Assembly: GCF_003814875.1 (NCBI RefSeq)
Contig: NZ_RKQF01000001.1
Location: forward strand, 3,534,001 to 3,598,000
Direction: 5' to 3'
DNA: 64,000 bases
From: Streptomyces sp. Ag109_O5-1
GTDB taxonomy: Bacteria; Actinomycetota; Actinomycetes; Streptomycetales; Streptomycetaceae
Shown: in pieces, positions 1 to 7,623 of the stretch
How the letters are laid out: every line of letters starts with the position of its first letter
Numbering within the stretch: position 1 is the first letter of the stretch
The notes under the pieces: model-generated
Seen by the model: only the letters and a program-made list of their open reading frames with translations
The model's database searches: none
What the model was told of the DNA's origin: nothing
Translations under genes and position numbers: made by a program

Positions 1-464
1 TCGAACCTCGACAGCACCTCCTCGGCGACATCGTCCGGGATCTCCCGCTTGCGCAGGGCGTCCGCGAGCTGTTTCCGGGTGCGCGGGTTCCCGGTGAGCA
101 GGCGCAGACAGATCGCCCGCGCCCGCTCAGCCGGTTCCGCTGGAGGCTCCTCCTGCTCGGCCCTCGACAAGGAGGAGGAGCCCCCGTCCTCACCGGACGG
201 CTCCCCGAAGCCGCGCCGACGGCGGGTCCCGGGTTTCCGCGGGCCACGGCCGGGTGACCCGTGCCCGCGGGGCCCGTCCGGGCCGTCGTGTGTGCCGTCC
301 GCGTACGAGCCGCCGTCCGCGCTGTCCCGCCCGTACCTGCCGCCGTCCGTGCCGTAGGCCTCGTCGCCGTCCCCGGCGGAGCCCGAGTCGCCTCCGGCAC
401 CCCTGCCCCATGGGGCACCGGGGGACGTGTACTCGTGGTCGGCCCAGTCGGTTCGTCGTGTCAC
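1..464 (-). CDS. recX: Regulatory protein RecX, 3' part beyond the window
   Basis: RecX family modulator of RecA: it binds RecA filaments and inhibits or tunes recombinase activity in the cytoplasm. The GTG at 464 opens a frame of about 154 codons that runs off the window edge. The first ~100 residues are a Gly/Asp/Arg-rich low-complexity extension, as in other streptomycete RecX proteins. The recognisable RecX helical repeats begin near residue 110 (RARAICLRLLTGNPRTRKQL). It lies 4 bp behind the recA stop codon, so it is almost certainly co-transcribed, and translationally coupled, with recA. The start is chosen because it directly follows recA; alternative downstream starts exist within the low-complexity region. 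Truncation here is only due to the window boundary. Confidence 0.9.
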   Translation of the reverse strand, partial: MTRRTDWADHEYTSPGAPWGRGAGGDSGSAGDGDEAYGTDGGRYGRDSADGGSYADGTHDGPDGPRGHGSPGRGPRKPGTRRRRGFGEPSGEDGGSSSLSRAEQEEPPAEPAERARAICLRLLTGNPRTRKQLADALRKREIPDDVAEEVLSRF

Positions 465-468
465 GGCG

Positions 469-1599
469 TCAGCTCTTGGCGGTGGCGGCCTTGGGCTTGG
501 TGGCCTTGGCGGCGGCCGGGGCGGGCACCGTCTTCGCCGCGTCGTCCGTGGCCGCGGTGGTGACCGCCGCGTCCGCGCCCGGCTCGGCGGCGGGCTTCTC
601 CGGCCGGACACCGACGCCCAGCTTCTCCTTGATCTTCTTCTCGATCTCGTTGGCCAGGTCGGGGTTGTCCTTGAGGAAGTTGCGCGCGTTCTCCTTGCCC
701 TGGCCGAGCTGGTCGCCCTCGTACGTGTACCAGGCGCCGGCCTTGCGGACGAAGCCGTTCTCCACGCCCATGTCGATCAGGCCGCCCTCGCGGCTGATGC
801 CCTGGCCGTAGAGGATGTCGAACTCGGCCTGCTTGAAGGGCGGTGCGACCTTGTTCTTGACGACCTTGACCCGGGTGCGGTTGCCGACCGCCTCGGTGCC
901 GTCCTTCAGGGTCTCGATGCGGCGGATGTCGAGTCGCACCGAGGCGTAGAACTTCAGCGCGCGGCCACCGGTCGTGGTCTCCGGGGAGCCGAACATCACG
1001 CCGATCTTCTCGCGGAGCTGGTTGATGAAGATCGCGGTGGTCTTGGACTGGTTGAGCGCGCTGGTGATCTTCCGCAGCGCCTGGCTCATCAGGCGGGCCT
1101 GGAGACCGACGTGGCTGTCGCCCATCTCGCCCTCGATCTCCGCGCGCGGGACGAGCGCGGCGACGGAGTCAATGACGATGAGGTCGAGGGCGCCGGAGCG
1201 GACCAGCATGTCCACGATCTCCAGGGCCTGCTCGCCGTTGTCCGGCTGGGAGAGGATCAGGTTGTCGATGTCGACGCCGAGCTTCTGCGCGTACTCGGGG
1301 TCGAGGGCGTGCTCCGCGTCCACGAACGCGACCTGGCCGCCCGCCTTCTGCGCGTTGGCCACGGCGTGCAGGGTCAGGGTCGTCTTACCGGAGGACTCCG
1401 GTCCGTAGATCTCCACGACGCGGCCGCGCGGCAGGCCACCTACGCCCAGGGCGACGTCGAGCGCGGTCGACCCGGTCGAGATGACCTCGATGGGCTCCTT
1501 CGTCCGGTCGCCCATGCGCATGACCGCGCCCTTGCCGAATTGCCGTTCAATCTGTGCGAGCGCGGCGTCGAGCGCCTTCTCGCGGTCGGTTCCTGCCAT
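469..1599 (-). CDS. recA: Recombinase A
   Basis: ATP-dependent DNA strand-exchange protein. It forms filaments on single-stranded DNA, catalyses homologous pairing, and acts as coprotease for LexA autocleavage. The product is 376 aa, the usual streptomycete length. Visible motifs are Walker A GPESSGKTT about 70 residues in, the Walker B region LIVIDSVAAL, and the L2 loop region around FINQLREKIGVMFG. The C-terminus is the Ala/Lys/Thr-rich tail typical of actinobacteria. The ATG at 1599 (MAGTDREKALD) matches the family N-terminus; the frame stays open further upstream, but that stretch is leader and promoter. recX follows after 4 bp. A LexA-type box overlaps the promoter at 1771-1800, so SOS induction is expected. 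Confidence 0.98.
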   Translation of the reverse strand: MAGTDREKALDAALAQIERQFGKGAVMRMGDRTKEPIEVISTGSTALDVALGVGGLPRGRVVEIYGPESSGKTTLTLHAVANAQKAGGQVAFVDAEHALDPEYAQKLGVDIDNLILSQPDNGEQALEIVDMLVRSGALDLIVIDSVAALVPRAEIEGEMGDSHVGLQARLMSQALRKITSALNQSKTTAIFINQLREKIGVMFGSPETTTGGRALKFYASVRLDIRRIETLKDGTEAVGNRTRVKVVKNKVAPPFKQAEFDILYGQGISREGGLIDMGVENGFVRKAGAWYTYEGDQLGQGKENARNFLKDNPDLANEIEKKIKEKLGVGVRPEKPAAEPGADAAVTTAATDDAAKTVPAPAAAKATKPKAATAKS

Positions 1600-1770
1600 G
1601 GGTTCCACCCGGTTTGCTTGAGTCGATCGCTTCACGTCAAAGACGCTAACGCCTGCCACTGACAATGCGCCCCGACGCCGGTCCGGCCTGTGGATAACTC
1701 GGGGACTTCTCCACCGAAATCGTGTTGAACTGCCGCTGGAATCCCCACCGCGGGCCATGCCGGAGCATCC

Positions 1771-1800
1771 ATAAGAATGGATGTTCGATTTTCGTGTCAA
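1771..1800 (-). promoter_or_regulatory. recA promoter
   Basis: Read on the minus strand: TTGACA (1795-1800), an 18-nt spacer, then TCTTAT (1771-1776). This is a good vegetative-type promoter about 170 nt ahead of the recA ATG. The spacer contains the LexA-type box at 1775-1786. Confidence 0.75.
1775..1786 (-). promoter_or_regulatory. SOS box (LexA operator) of recA
   Basis: Minus-strand GAACATCCATTC sits between and overlapping the -35 and -10 elements of recA. It resembles the Gram-positive LexA operator (GAAC-N4-GTTC) and matches the box reported upstream of recA in streptomycetes. LexA bound here would occlude RNA polymerase. Confidence 0.8.
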
Positions 1801-2317
1801 GCGCACCACGCGGTACTCCCGCCACTTCCCCGCAGAGCGCTCACCCACCGCTCACCCACCGCTCACGGACCGGCTCCGGGCGGACTCCGAGCGGACTCCG
1901 AGCGGCGTGTCGGACAGGGACAGGGGATGCGGGGGCAGGAGCACCCAGCGCACGGGGACGAGAACGACGAGAACGAACGGACGGCGCACGAGGCGGAGAC
2001 GCAGGGCGTGCGCGGCGGAGACGGGCGACGCACCGGGGGACTCGGACACAGGGCGACGCGCCGGAGGCTCGGACGCAGGGCGTGCGAGGCCGGCATGCGC
2101 GACGCGCGGGAGTCGGGCGTGCGCGCCACGCGGGCGGGAGCGCGTGGCACGCCGGGGGCGGCAGCCGGACGCGGCAGCGCGGCACGGCGATCCGCACCAC
2201 CCGGCCCGGCGTTCACCCGATCGTGAGTTTCCGCCTGGCCGCGCCCGACGTGCCGCGATGCTCGAAGAGGGGGCCGGTGACTGGCGCCGCCCCCGTGTGC
2301 CGTGGGTGGGAGAGCGC
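1801..2317. other. Gene-free GC-rich interval between recA promoter and prenyl cassette
   Basis: About 515 bp without a convincing gene. It holds short imperfect direct repeats: a GCTCACCCACC-type unit near 1839-1865, a doubled GGACTCCGAGC near 1888-1912, and scattered copies of GACGCAGGGCGTGCG between 2000 and 2090. The open frames crossing it are Arg/Gly/Ala-rich on every frame with no consistent codon bias, so I read them as chance. Confidence 0.5.
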
Positions 2318-2593
2318 ATGACACATGTGACGGGACGACGCGGCCTGGACGAGCAGGCCGTGCTGCTGGCGGCGGGGCTGGCCGATCTGGCGGTGAGCAC
2401 GCTGGGCACCGCGTTGGGGACGGTACGGGGATTGCTGCGCCGCTCGGACGCCGGGGCGCTGGCGGCGGACGCCGAGCACGACCTCACCGCTCGGGGGCGC
2501 CTGGTCCTGGACCGGTACACGACCGTCCCCCCGGCCCATCTGGAGATCCTCGCCCGGCACGCCCTCGTCCGGCGGGCCGCCGGCGATGACTGA
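2318..2593 (+). CDS. Small helical protein preceding polyprenyl synthase
   Basis: A 91-aa protein that I do not recognise as a named family. It is rich in Ala, Leu, Arg and Asp, predicted mostly alpha-helical, with no signal peptide and no clear membrane segment. The ATG at 2318 follows a GGGAGAG ribosome site. Its stop overlaps the start of the polyprenyl synthase by 8 bp, which implies translational coupling and a shared role, perhaps as an accessory or targeting subunit. That role is inference from position only. Confidence 0.7.
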   Translation: MTHVTGRRGLDEQAVLLAAGLADLAVSTLGTALGTVRGLLRRSDAGALAADAEHDLTARGRLVLDRYTTVPPAHLEILARHALVRRAAGDD

Positions 2594-3638
2594 CCGGTGG
2601 GATCCGGGCGCCTTCAAGAGCCGCGTCGACGAGGTGCTGCGCCGGTTCGTCGCTCAGGAGGCCGACCTGTTCGCGGCGGTCGACCCGCTCCTGGGCCCGG
2701 TGGCCGAGCAGCTGGAAGCGGCGGTCACGGACGGCAAACGGCTGCGGGCGGCGTTCTGCTACTGGGGCTGGCGTGCGGTGGGCCAGCCGGACAGCGACGC
2801 GCTGGTGCGGGCGGCGGCCTCCATGGAGCTGGTGCACGCCGCGGCCGTCGTCCATGACGACCTCATCGACGACAGCCCGCTGCGGCACGGGCGCCCCACC
2901 CCGCACATCGCCCTGCGTGCCGCCGTACGGGACCGTCCGCGCGCCGACGACACCGCGCGGTCGCTGGCGATGCTCGTCGGCGATCTGCTGATGTCGCTGG
3001 CCGGGCAGCTGTTCGCGACCTGCGGGCTGCCCGCCGCCTACCTCGCCCGGGCCCGCCCCCTGTGGTCGATGCTGGCCCGGGAGCTGATCGCCGGCGAGTG
3101 CCTGGAGATCCTGCGCACCGGAGCCGGTCCGGACACCGCGGCCTCGCTGAAGGTGATCCGTTACAAGACCGCCAAGTACACCGTCGAGCAGCCCCTGCTG
3201 ATCGGCGGCGCCCTGGCCGGAGCCGGCGAGCGGCTGCGCGAGGGGTACTCCGCGTACGGGCTGCCGCTGGGCGAGGCGTTCCAGCTGCGCGACGACCTGC
3301 TCGGCCTGTTCGGAGCACCGGAACACACCGGCAAGGCCAACGCCGACGATGTGCGCGGCCAGCGGCCCACGGCCCTGCTGGCGGAGACCTGGCGGCTCGC
3401 CCGGGACGACGACCGGGAGCGGCTGCGCGCCCTGCTCGGCAGCCGTGATCTGGACGCGGACGGCCTGGACGCGGTCCGCGAGGTGATGTGCCGGCTGGGG
3501 GCACCCGACCGGATCGAGCAGATGATCGGCGCACGGGTCACCGAAGCGCTCGACGCCCTCCACGAACTGGACGTGCCGGCCCCCGCCGCCGGCGCCCTGA
3601 CCGCGCTGGCCCGTTCGGCGACGGTCCGCCTGTCCTGA
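2586..3638 (+). CDS. Polyprenyl diphosphate synthase (trans-isoprenyl synthase)
   Basis: A 350-aa class I isoprenyl diphosphate synthase that condenses isopentenyl diphosphate onto an allylic primer. The GKRLRAAF motif is at 50-57. The first Asp-rich motif is DDLID at 91-95, the KT pair is at 194-195, and the second Asp-rich region is DDLLG at 236-240, so the last Asp of the usual DDxxD is replaced by Gly; this substitution is frequent in bacterial long-chain synthases. GK at 249-250 is followed by a D..RGQRPTALL segment. Residues just before the first motif are small (AAVVH), which would favour a longer product, but chain length cannot be fixed from sequence. It overlaps the small upstream gene and is 37 bp from the DUF2236 oxygenase gene, so the three probably form one operon. 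Confidence 0.9.
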   Translation: MTDRWDPGAFKSRVDEVLRRFVAQEADLFAAVDPLLGPVAEQLEAAVTDGKRLRAAFCYWGWRAVGQPDSDALVRAAASMELVHAAAVVHDDLIDDSPLRHGRPTPHIALRAAVRDRPRADDTARSLAMLVGDLLMSLAGQLFATCGLPAAYLARARPLWSMLARELIAGECLEILRTGAGPDTAASLKVIRYKTAKYTVEQPLLIGGALAGAGERLREGYSAYGLPLGEAFQLRDDLLGLFGAPEHTGKANADDVRGQRPTALLAETWRLARDDDRERLRALLGSRDLDADGLDAVREVMCRLGAPDRIEQMIGARVTEALDALHELDVPAPAAGALTALARSATVRLS

Positions 3639-3675
3639 CACCCGCGATACACCCGCGATGACAAGGAGCCCCGCC

Positions 3676-4839
3676 GTGACCCCCCACACCGAGGCCTCGA
3701 TGGACGCCCTGCGGCACGCCGGTGACGAACTCGCCGACGCCACGGTCGCCGCACTCTTCGAGCGCGGGGAGGTGGGGACGTTCAACACACTGATGCGTTA
3801 CGTCTCCACCGCCGGCGCTCCCCTGCCGGACGGGCTGCCCGACGTCGCGCGGGAGTACCTGGAGGCCACCCGGGTGCCACCGTCCTGGGTGGACTGGGGC
3901 GAGATGGAGAAGGCCCGGCTGTTCTTCATCGACAACAACGTGCACATCTCGACCGCGCTCTCCTTCGCCTCCATGCCGGCCTGTTACGTCGTCCCGCGCG
4001 TGGCGAAGCTGCTGTCGGCCACCCACGGGCTGAAGTACCCCTCGAAGCGGATGGCGGAGACCGGCCAGTTCACCGTCTATCTGATGCGGCCCGACGCCTT
4101 CGAGGCCGGCAGCCGATTCGTCCCGGCCGCCCAGAAGGTGCGCCTGCTGCACGCCTCCATCCGCCACCACCTCAAGCGCGAGAACCGCTGGGACACCGAG
4201 GCGCTGGGGACGCCCATCTGCCAGGAGGACATGATCGGCGGGCAGATGTTCTTCTCGCTGCTGGTCCTCGACAGCCTGCACCGGCTGGGCATCCATCTGT
4301 CCACGGAGGGCGCGGAGGCGTACTACTACGCGTGGCGGGTGGTGGGCGCCATGCTCGGCGTCGACCAGGAGGCCGTCCCGAAGACCCTCGACGAGGCACG
4401 CGCCTTCCTCGACCTGTACATGGTCCGGTACATGGGGCCCTCCGAGGAGGGCGCGGTCCTGACCCGGCAGCTCATCGACCTCTACGAGGAGGTCGTCCCC
4501 GGCACCTTCTTCGACCCGATCGTCTCGGCCCTGATCCGCCACCTGGTCGGCGACACCTGCGCGGACTGGCTGGACGTGCCGCGCACCCCGTGGGAGCCCG
4601 TCGTCAAGGCCGTACCGCACCTCCTCGGCGTCCTGGAGACCATCGAGGACCATTCCCCGCTGGGTGCCTGGGCCCTGGACCGCCTCGGCCACCTCACCAC
4701 CGTCCTCGAACTGTCCTCCCTCACCCGTGGCCGCGTCATGCACTACGCCATCCCCGAACACCTCAAGAAGGACTACGGCGTCTCGGGCACGGTGCCCCGC
4801 ACGCGGCGGTGGACCCCGCCGGCCGCCACGGTCTCCTGA
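3676..4839 (+). CDS. DUF2236 oxygenase, latex-clearing-protein-like (MpaB family)
   Basis: A 387-aa protein of the DUF2236/MpaB family, which includes the b-type haem rubber oxygenase Lcp. The GTG at 3676 is chosen because AAGGAG lies 7 nt upstream; an in-frame ATG at 3658 sits before that ribosome site. Arg125, Thr129 and His159 (motifs KRMAETG and RLLHASIRHH) have the spacing of Lcp Arg164, Thr168 and axial haem ligand His198, so haem binding is likely. The residue corresponding to Lcp Lys167 is Glu here. There is no Tat or Sec signal, unlike secreted Lcp, so the substrate is probably intracellular. The upstream polyprenyl synthase suggests an isoprenoid substrate. Family assignment is firm; the reaction is inferred. 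Confidence 0.85.
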   Translation: MTPHTEASMDALRHAGDELADATVAALFERGEVGTFNTLMRYVSTAGAPLPDGLPDVAREYLEATRVPPSWVDWGEMEKARLFFIDNNVHISTALSFASMPACYVVPRVAKLLSATHGLKYPSKRMAETGQFTVYLMRPDAFEAGSRFVPAAQKVRLLHASIRHHLKRENRWDTEALGTPICQEDMIGGQMFFSLLVLDSLHRLGIHLSTEGAEAYYYAWRVVGAMLGVDQEAVPKTLDEARAFLDLYMVRYMGPSEEGAVLTRQLIDLYEEVVPGTFFDPIVSALIRHLVGDTCADWLDVPRTPWEPVVKAVPHLLGVLETIEDHSPLGAWALDRLGHLTTVLELSSLTRGRVMHYAIPEHLKKDYGVSGTVPRTRRWTPPAATVS

Positions 4840-4921
4840 TCCCCCGCTACTCCTCAGGGCGTACGACGGCTGTCTTCGGCCGGACGACGACCGCGCGGGC
4901 GGTTCCCGGGAGGCTGGGCGC

Positions 4922-5716
4922 ATGCCCTCGCCCGTGAAGACGCCCATCCGGAAGACACCGTCGAACGCCCTGACCGGGGCCCGTCCCGCCGAGCGTCTCT
5001 GCCACGCGACCGGTGCGCTCCTCGTCCTGTCCGGCCTGGCGCATCTGGTGGTGTTCGCCGTGGACGGCGGCCCCTGGTACGGCCCGGTCTCCTGGCGCAA
5101 GCCCGTCACGTTCGGGCTCTCCTTCGGGCTGACGCTGATCGCGGTCACCTGGGTCACGTCATATCTGAGGATCGGGGAGCGGTTGCGGACCGTGCTGCTC
5201 CTCGTGTTCGCCGCCGACTGCGTGGTGGAGGTCGGCGGGATCACACTGCAGGCGTGGCGGGGAGTGCCCTCGCATCTGGACATGGAGACGCCGTTCGACA
5301 CGGCGGTGTCCATGGCGCTCGCGGTGGGCGGCGGGGTCCTGGTGGTGCTGCTCGCCGTCTTCGCGGTGGCGTCCTTCCGGCGGCGGCCGGCCGGTCCCGT
5401 GGGCATGGCGCTCGCGGTGCGCTCCGGGTTCGCAATCCTGATGGTGGCGCTGGCCTCGGGAGCCGCGATGGTCGCGCGCGGGGTGGTGCTCGTCCGGACC
5501 GGGCACCAGCAGGCGGCGTACGACTCGACGGCCCCGCTCAAGCCGCTGCACGGGGTCAGCCTGCACGCGGTGCTGGTTCTGCCGGCGCTCGCCTGGCTGC
5601 TGTCCCACACCTCCTGGAGCGAACAGGGCCGGTGCCGGGTCGTGGCCGCAGCGGTGTGCTGCTATGCGGCCGCGGTCGGCGCGGCCGGGGTGTGGGCAGT
5701 GCTCACCTACCGATAG
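4922..5716 (+). CDS. Polytopic membrane protein of unknown function
   Basis: A 264-aa integral membrane protein with about seven hydrophobic segments, for example residues ~30-47, ~60-78, ~88-103 and ~128-150. The ATG at 4922 is preceded by GGGAGG. Noticeable conserved-looking features are WRKPVTFG after the first membrane segment and a KPLHGVSLHAVLVLP stretch near the sixth. I cannot place it in a named family. It follows the DUF2236 gene by 82 bp on the same strand and could be the last gene of the prenyl cassette or an independent unit. Confidence 0.75.
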   Translation: MPSPVKTPIRKTPSNALTGARPAERLCHATGALLVLSGLAHLVVFAVDGGPWYGPVSWRKPVTFGLSFGLTLIAVTWVTSYLRIGERLRTVLLLVFAADCVVEVGGITLQAWRGVPSHLDMETPFDTAVSMALAVGGGVLVVLLAVFAVASFRRRPAGPVGMALAVRSGFAILMVALASGAAMVARGVVLVRTGHQQAAYDSTAPLKPLHGVSLHAVLVLPALAWLLSHTSWSEQGRCRVVAAAVCCYAAAVGAAGVWAVLTYR

Positions 5717-5730
5717 CGGCAGCCGCAGCC

Positions 5731-5778
5731 GTCACCGATCGCCGTATCCGTCACCGATCGCCGTATCCGTCACCGATT
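5731..5778 (+). repeat. Tandem repeat, 19-bp unit, 2.5 copies
   Basis: The unit gtcaccgatcgccgtatcc occurs at 5731-5749 and 5750-5768, with a partial copy to 5778. It fills the short gap between the convergent membrane-protein gene and the AI-2E-type transporter. Confidence 0.9.
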
Positions 5779-5788
5779 GCGGCGGCCG

Positions 5789-7060
5789 TCAGGCCGAGCC
5801 CTCCTCGGGCTCCTCGGGCGGCCGCTGCCATATCAGCCGTCGCACACGTGTGAGCAGCCCGGGTCCGCTCGTGCCGCGGCGGCGGTGCCCGTGCACTCGG
5901 GGGTCGTCCGTCACGTCGTACCGCTTCACATAGGCGCCGAGGAACGCCTGGAGCGTGGCGACCGCCGGGATGGCGATCAGTGCTCCGACGGCGCCGAGGA
6001 GCGCGGTGCCGGCGATGACCGATCCGAAGGCGACCGCCGGGTGGATGTCGACGGACTTGGAGGTCAGCTTGGGCTGCAGCATGTAGTTCTCGAACTGCTG
6101 GTAGATCACGACGAACACCAGCACCCACACCGCGTACAGGGGGTTGACGGTGAACGCGATCAGCATCGGCAGCGCGCCCGCGAGATAGGTGCCGATGGTG
6201 GGGATGAACTGCGAGACCAGTCCCACCCAGACGCCGAGCACGGGCGCGTAGGGCACGCCCAGGGCCGCCAGCAGGATGTAGTGGGCGATGCCGGAGATCA
6301 GCGCCATCACACCGCGCGAGTAGAGATAGCCGCCGGTCTTGTCGACGGCGATCTCCCAGGCGCGCAGCACCTCGGCCTGGCGGGCGGGCGGCAGGACGGA
6401 GCACAGGGTGCGCCGCAGCCGGGGGCCGTCGGCGGCGAAGTAGAAGGCGAACAGCGCGATCGTCAGCAGCTGGAACAGACCGCCGAGTACCTGCCCGGAC
6501 ACGTCGAGGACACCGGCCGCGCTGTTCTGCGCGTACTTGCGCAGCCAGTCGGAGTGCAGCAGGCCCTCTTGGACGTCGACCCGTCTCACATGGGTGTGGA
6601 ACGTCTGGTTGACCCAGTTGATGACCGAGTCCAGGTAGTCCGGGAAGCCCTCGACCATCTTGATGATCTGCCCGGCCAGCATCGAGCCGAGCAGCGTGAC
6701 GAACCCGGCGACCGCGATCGCCAGGCCGAGGAAGACCAGGAAGGTGGCGAAGCCGCGGCGCATACCGCGCAAGGCCATCCAGCTCACCGCGGGCTCGATG
6801 GCGAGCGCCAGGAAGAACGCGATCAGGATGTTGATCAGCAGACCGGTGAGCTGGTGGAAGGCCCAGCTGCCCAGCTGGAACGCGGCGACGAGGGCGAGCG
6901 CCAGCACCATGGCGCGCGGCAGCCAGCGCGGCATGCGGGCGCCCGGTGCCACGGCGCCGGTGGCCGGGGATGCGGCACGCGGCGCCGTGTCGACCGGGGA
7001 TGCGTTCTGGGCGGTCCGCCCGTCCTCGTCAGTAGGTGCCACGGTGCAAGTCTCGCCCAC
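5789..7060 (-). CDS. AI-2E transporter family (PerM-type) membrane protein
   Basis: A 423-aa member of the AI-2E/PerM family of predicted exporters or permeases. The family layout is visible: paired N-terminal membrane helices at ~48-110, a long soluble segment at ~130-210, and a C-terminal group of helices at ~215-370 containing the characteristic GLVSQFIPTIGTYLAG stretch and a FENYMLQPKLTSKSVDIHP segment. The cytoplasmic tail is Arg-rich and acidic. The frame opens with GTG at 7060; an in-frame GTG at 7042 is an equally possible start because neither has a strong ribosome site. The true substrate is unknown; AI-2 export is a family label, not evidence. Confidence 0.88.
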   Translation of the reverse strand: MGETCTVAPTDEDGRTAQNASPVDTAPRAASPATGAVAPGARMPRWLPRAMVLALALVAAFQLGSWAFHQLTGLLINILIAFFLALAIEPAVSWMALRGMRRGFATFLVFLGLAIAVAGFVTLLGSMLAGQIIKMVEGFPDYLDSVINWVNQTFHTHVRRVDVQEGLLHSDWLRKYAQNSAAGVLDVSGQVLGGLFQLLTIALFAFYFAADGPRLRRTLCSVLPPARQAEVLRAWEIAVDKTGGYLYSRGVMALISGIAHYILLAALGVPYAPVLGVWVGLVSQFIPTIGTYLAGALPMLIAFTVNPLYAVWVLVFVVIYQQFENYMLQPKLTSKSVDIHPAVAFGSVIAGTALLGAVGALIAIPAVATLQAFLGAYVKRYDVTDDPRVHGHRRRGTSGPGLLTRVRRLIWQRPPEEPEEGSA

Positions 7061-7102
7061 GCCACTGACAACACGTGGCCCGTATCCGATCTTCGTGCAC
7101 GG

Positions 7103-7297
7103 TCAGCGCTTCTCCCCCGGAACGTTCATGACCGTGCAGACCACGCGCCACACGTCCTTGGCCTCCCAGCCGGAGTCGAGCGCCTCGTGCACCGTCAGCC
7201 CGCCGAGCTCCGTCATCACGTGATCGCGCGCGAAGGTTTCGGCGTACCCGGAACCGAAGTGTTCCGCCATCCGCTGCCAGAAGACCGTCAACCGCAT
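7103..7297 (-). CDS. DUF3046 family protein
   Basis: A 64-aa protein (MRLTVFWQRMAEHFG at the N-terminus) typical of the actinobacterial DUF3046 family, which is found near recA in many actinomycetes. It is small, soluble and has no known function. The ATG at 7297 is chosen by family length and a GGAGCGG ribosome site upstream. It precedes the AI-2E-type transporter gene on the same strand with a 42-bp gap, so co-transcription is possible. Confidence 0.88.
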   Translation of the reverse strand: MRLTVFWQRMAEHFGSGYAETFARDHVMTELGGLTVHEALDSGWEAKDVWRVVCTVMNVPGEKR

Positions 7298-7623
7298 GAA
7301 TTCCGCTCCATACCCGCCATGACCTGCCTGTTTACCGCCCCGCACGCCCCGCACGACCGTCAGGGGGTTGCCAGGGAGTCCGCCTCCCCGCTGAACCAAG
7401 CATCCATGGTGGCGCAACCCGGCGCGCCCGCGTCGGGCATGAGGTGCGTGTACGTACGCAGAGTAGAGCCGGGGTGGGCGGCGAAGGTGTGGCGCAGGTC
7501 ATGAAAGCCGAGCTCGCGGGACGGCTGCCCGAGTCGGATGGCGAGCCGTATTCAGTCGTCCTAGCCTGCCGGAAGGCAGCCTTTCACTCAGTGGTTCCCG
7601 AAGGTCGAATGGGGTTGAGGACC
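7298..7623. other. Interval holding integrase scar and FdhF-type leader
   Basis: Besides the integrase remnant at 7360-7551, it contains a GTACGTAC palindrome (~7450) and a small hairpin gcctgccggaaggcagc (~7565-7581) between the remnant and the FdhF-type gene, a possible promoter-proximal element. Confidence 0.5.
7360..7551 (-). pseudogene. Remnant of a tyrosine-family integrase
   Basis: A 63-codon stop-to-stop frame encodes what looks like a collapsed integrase C-terminus. Residues 15-24 read GFHDLRHTFA, the HxxR box of tyrosine recombinases. Only a few residues later comes TYTHLMPDAG (33-42), the segment carrying the catalytic Tyr, then the usual ...MDAWF tail. The ~25-35 residues that normally separate these boxes (with the LGHSS motif) are missing and everything upstream is gone, so it cannot be active. 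It lies directly before the FdhF-type gene and suggests that the neighbouring genes arrived on an integrative element. Assignment rests on motif recognition by eye. Confidence 0.7.

Noticed and set aside
1600..1848. N-terminal extension of RecA to 459 aa
   Set aside because: The extension covers the promoter and LexA box; family N-terminus begins at the ATG at 1599.
1722..2321. Long Arg/Gly-rich frames between recA and the prenyl cassette
   Set aside because: Overlapping frames on both strands have similar length and composition, no ribosome sites, and repeat-derived sequence.
7444..7623. N-terminal extension of the FdhF-type protein
   Set aside because: The extra 60 codons overlap the integrase remnant on the other strand; the ATG at 7624 has its own ribosome site and family-like length.
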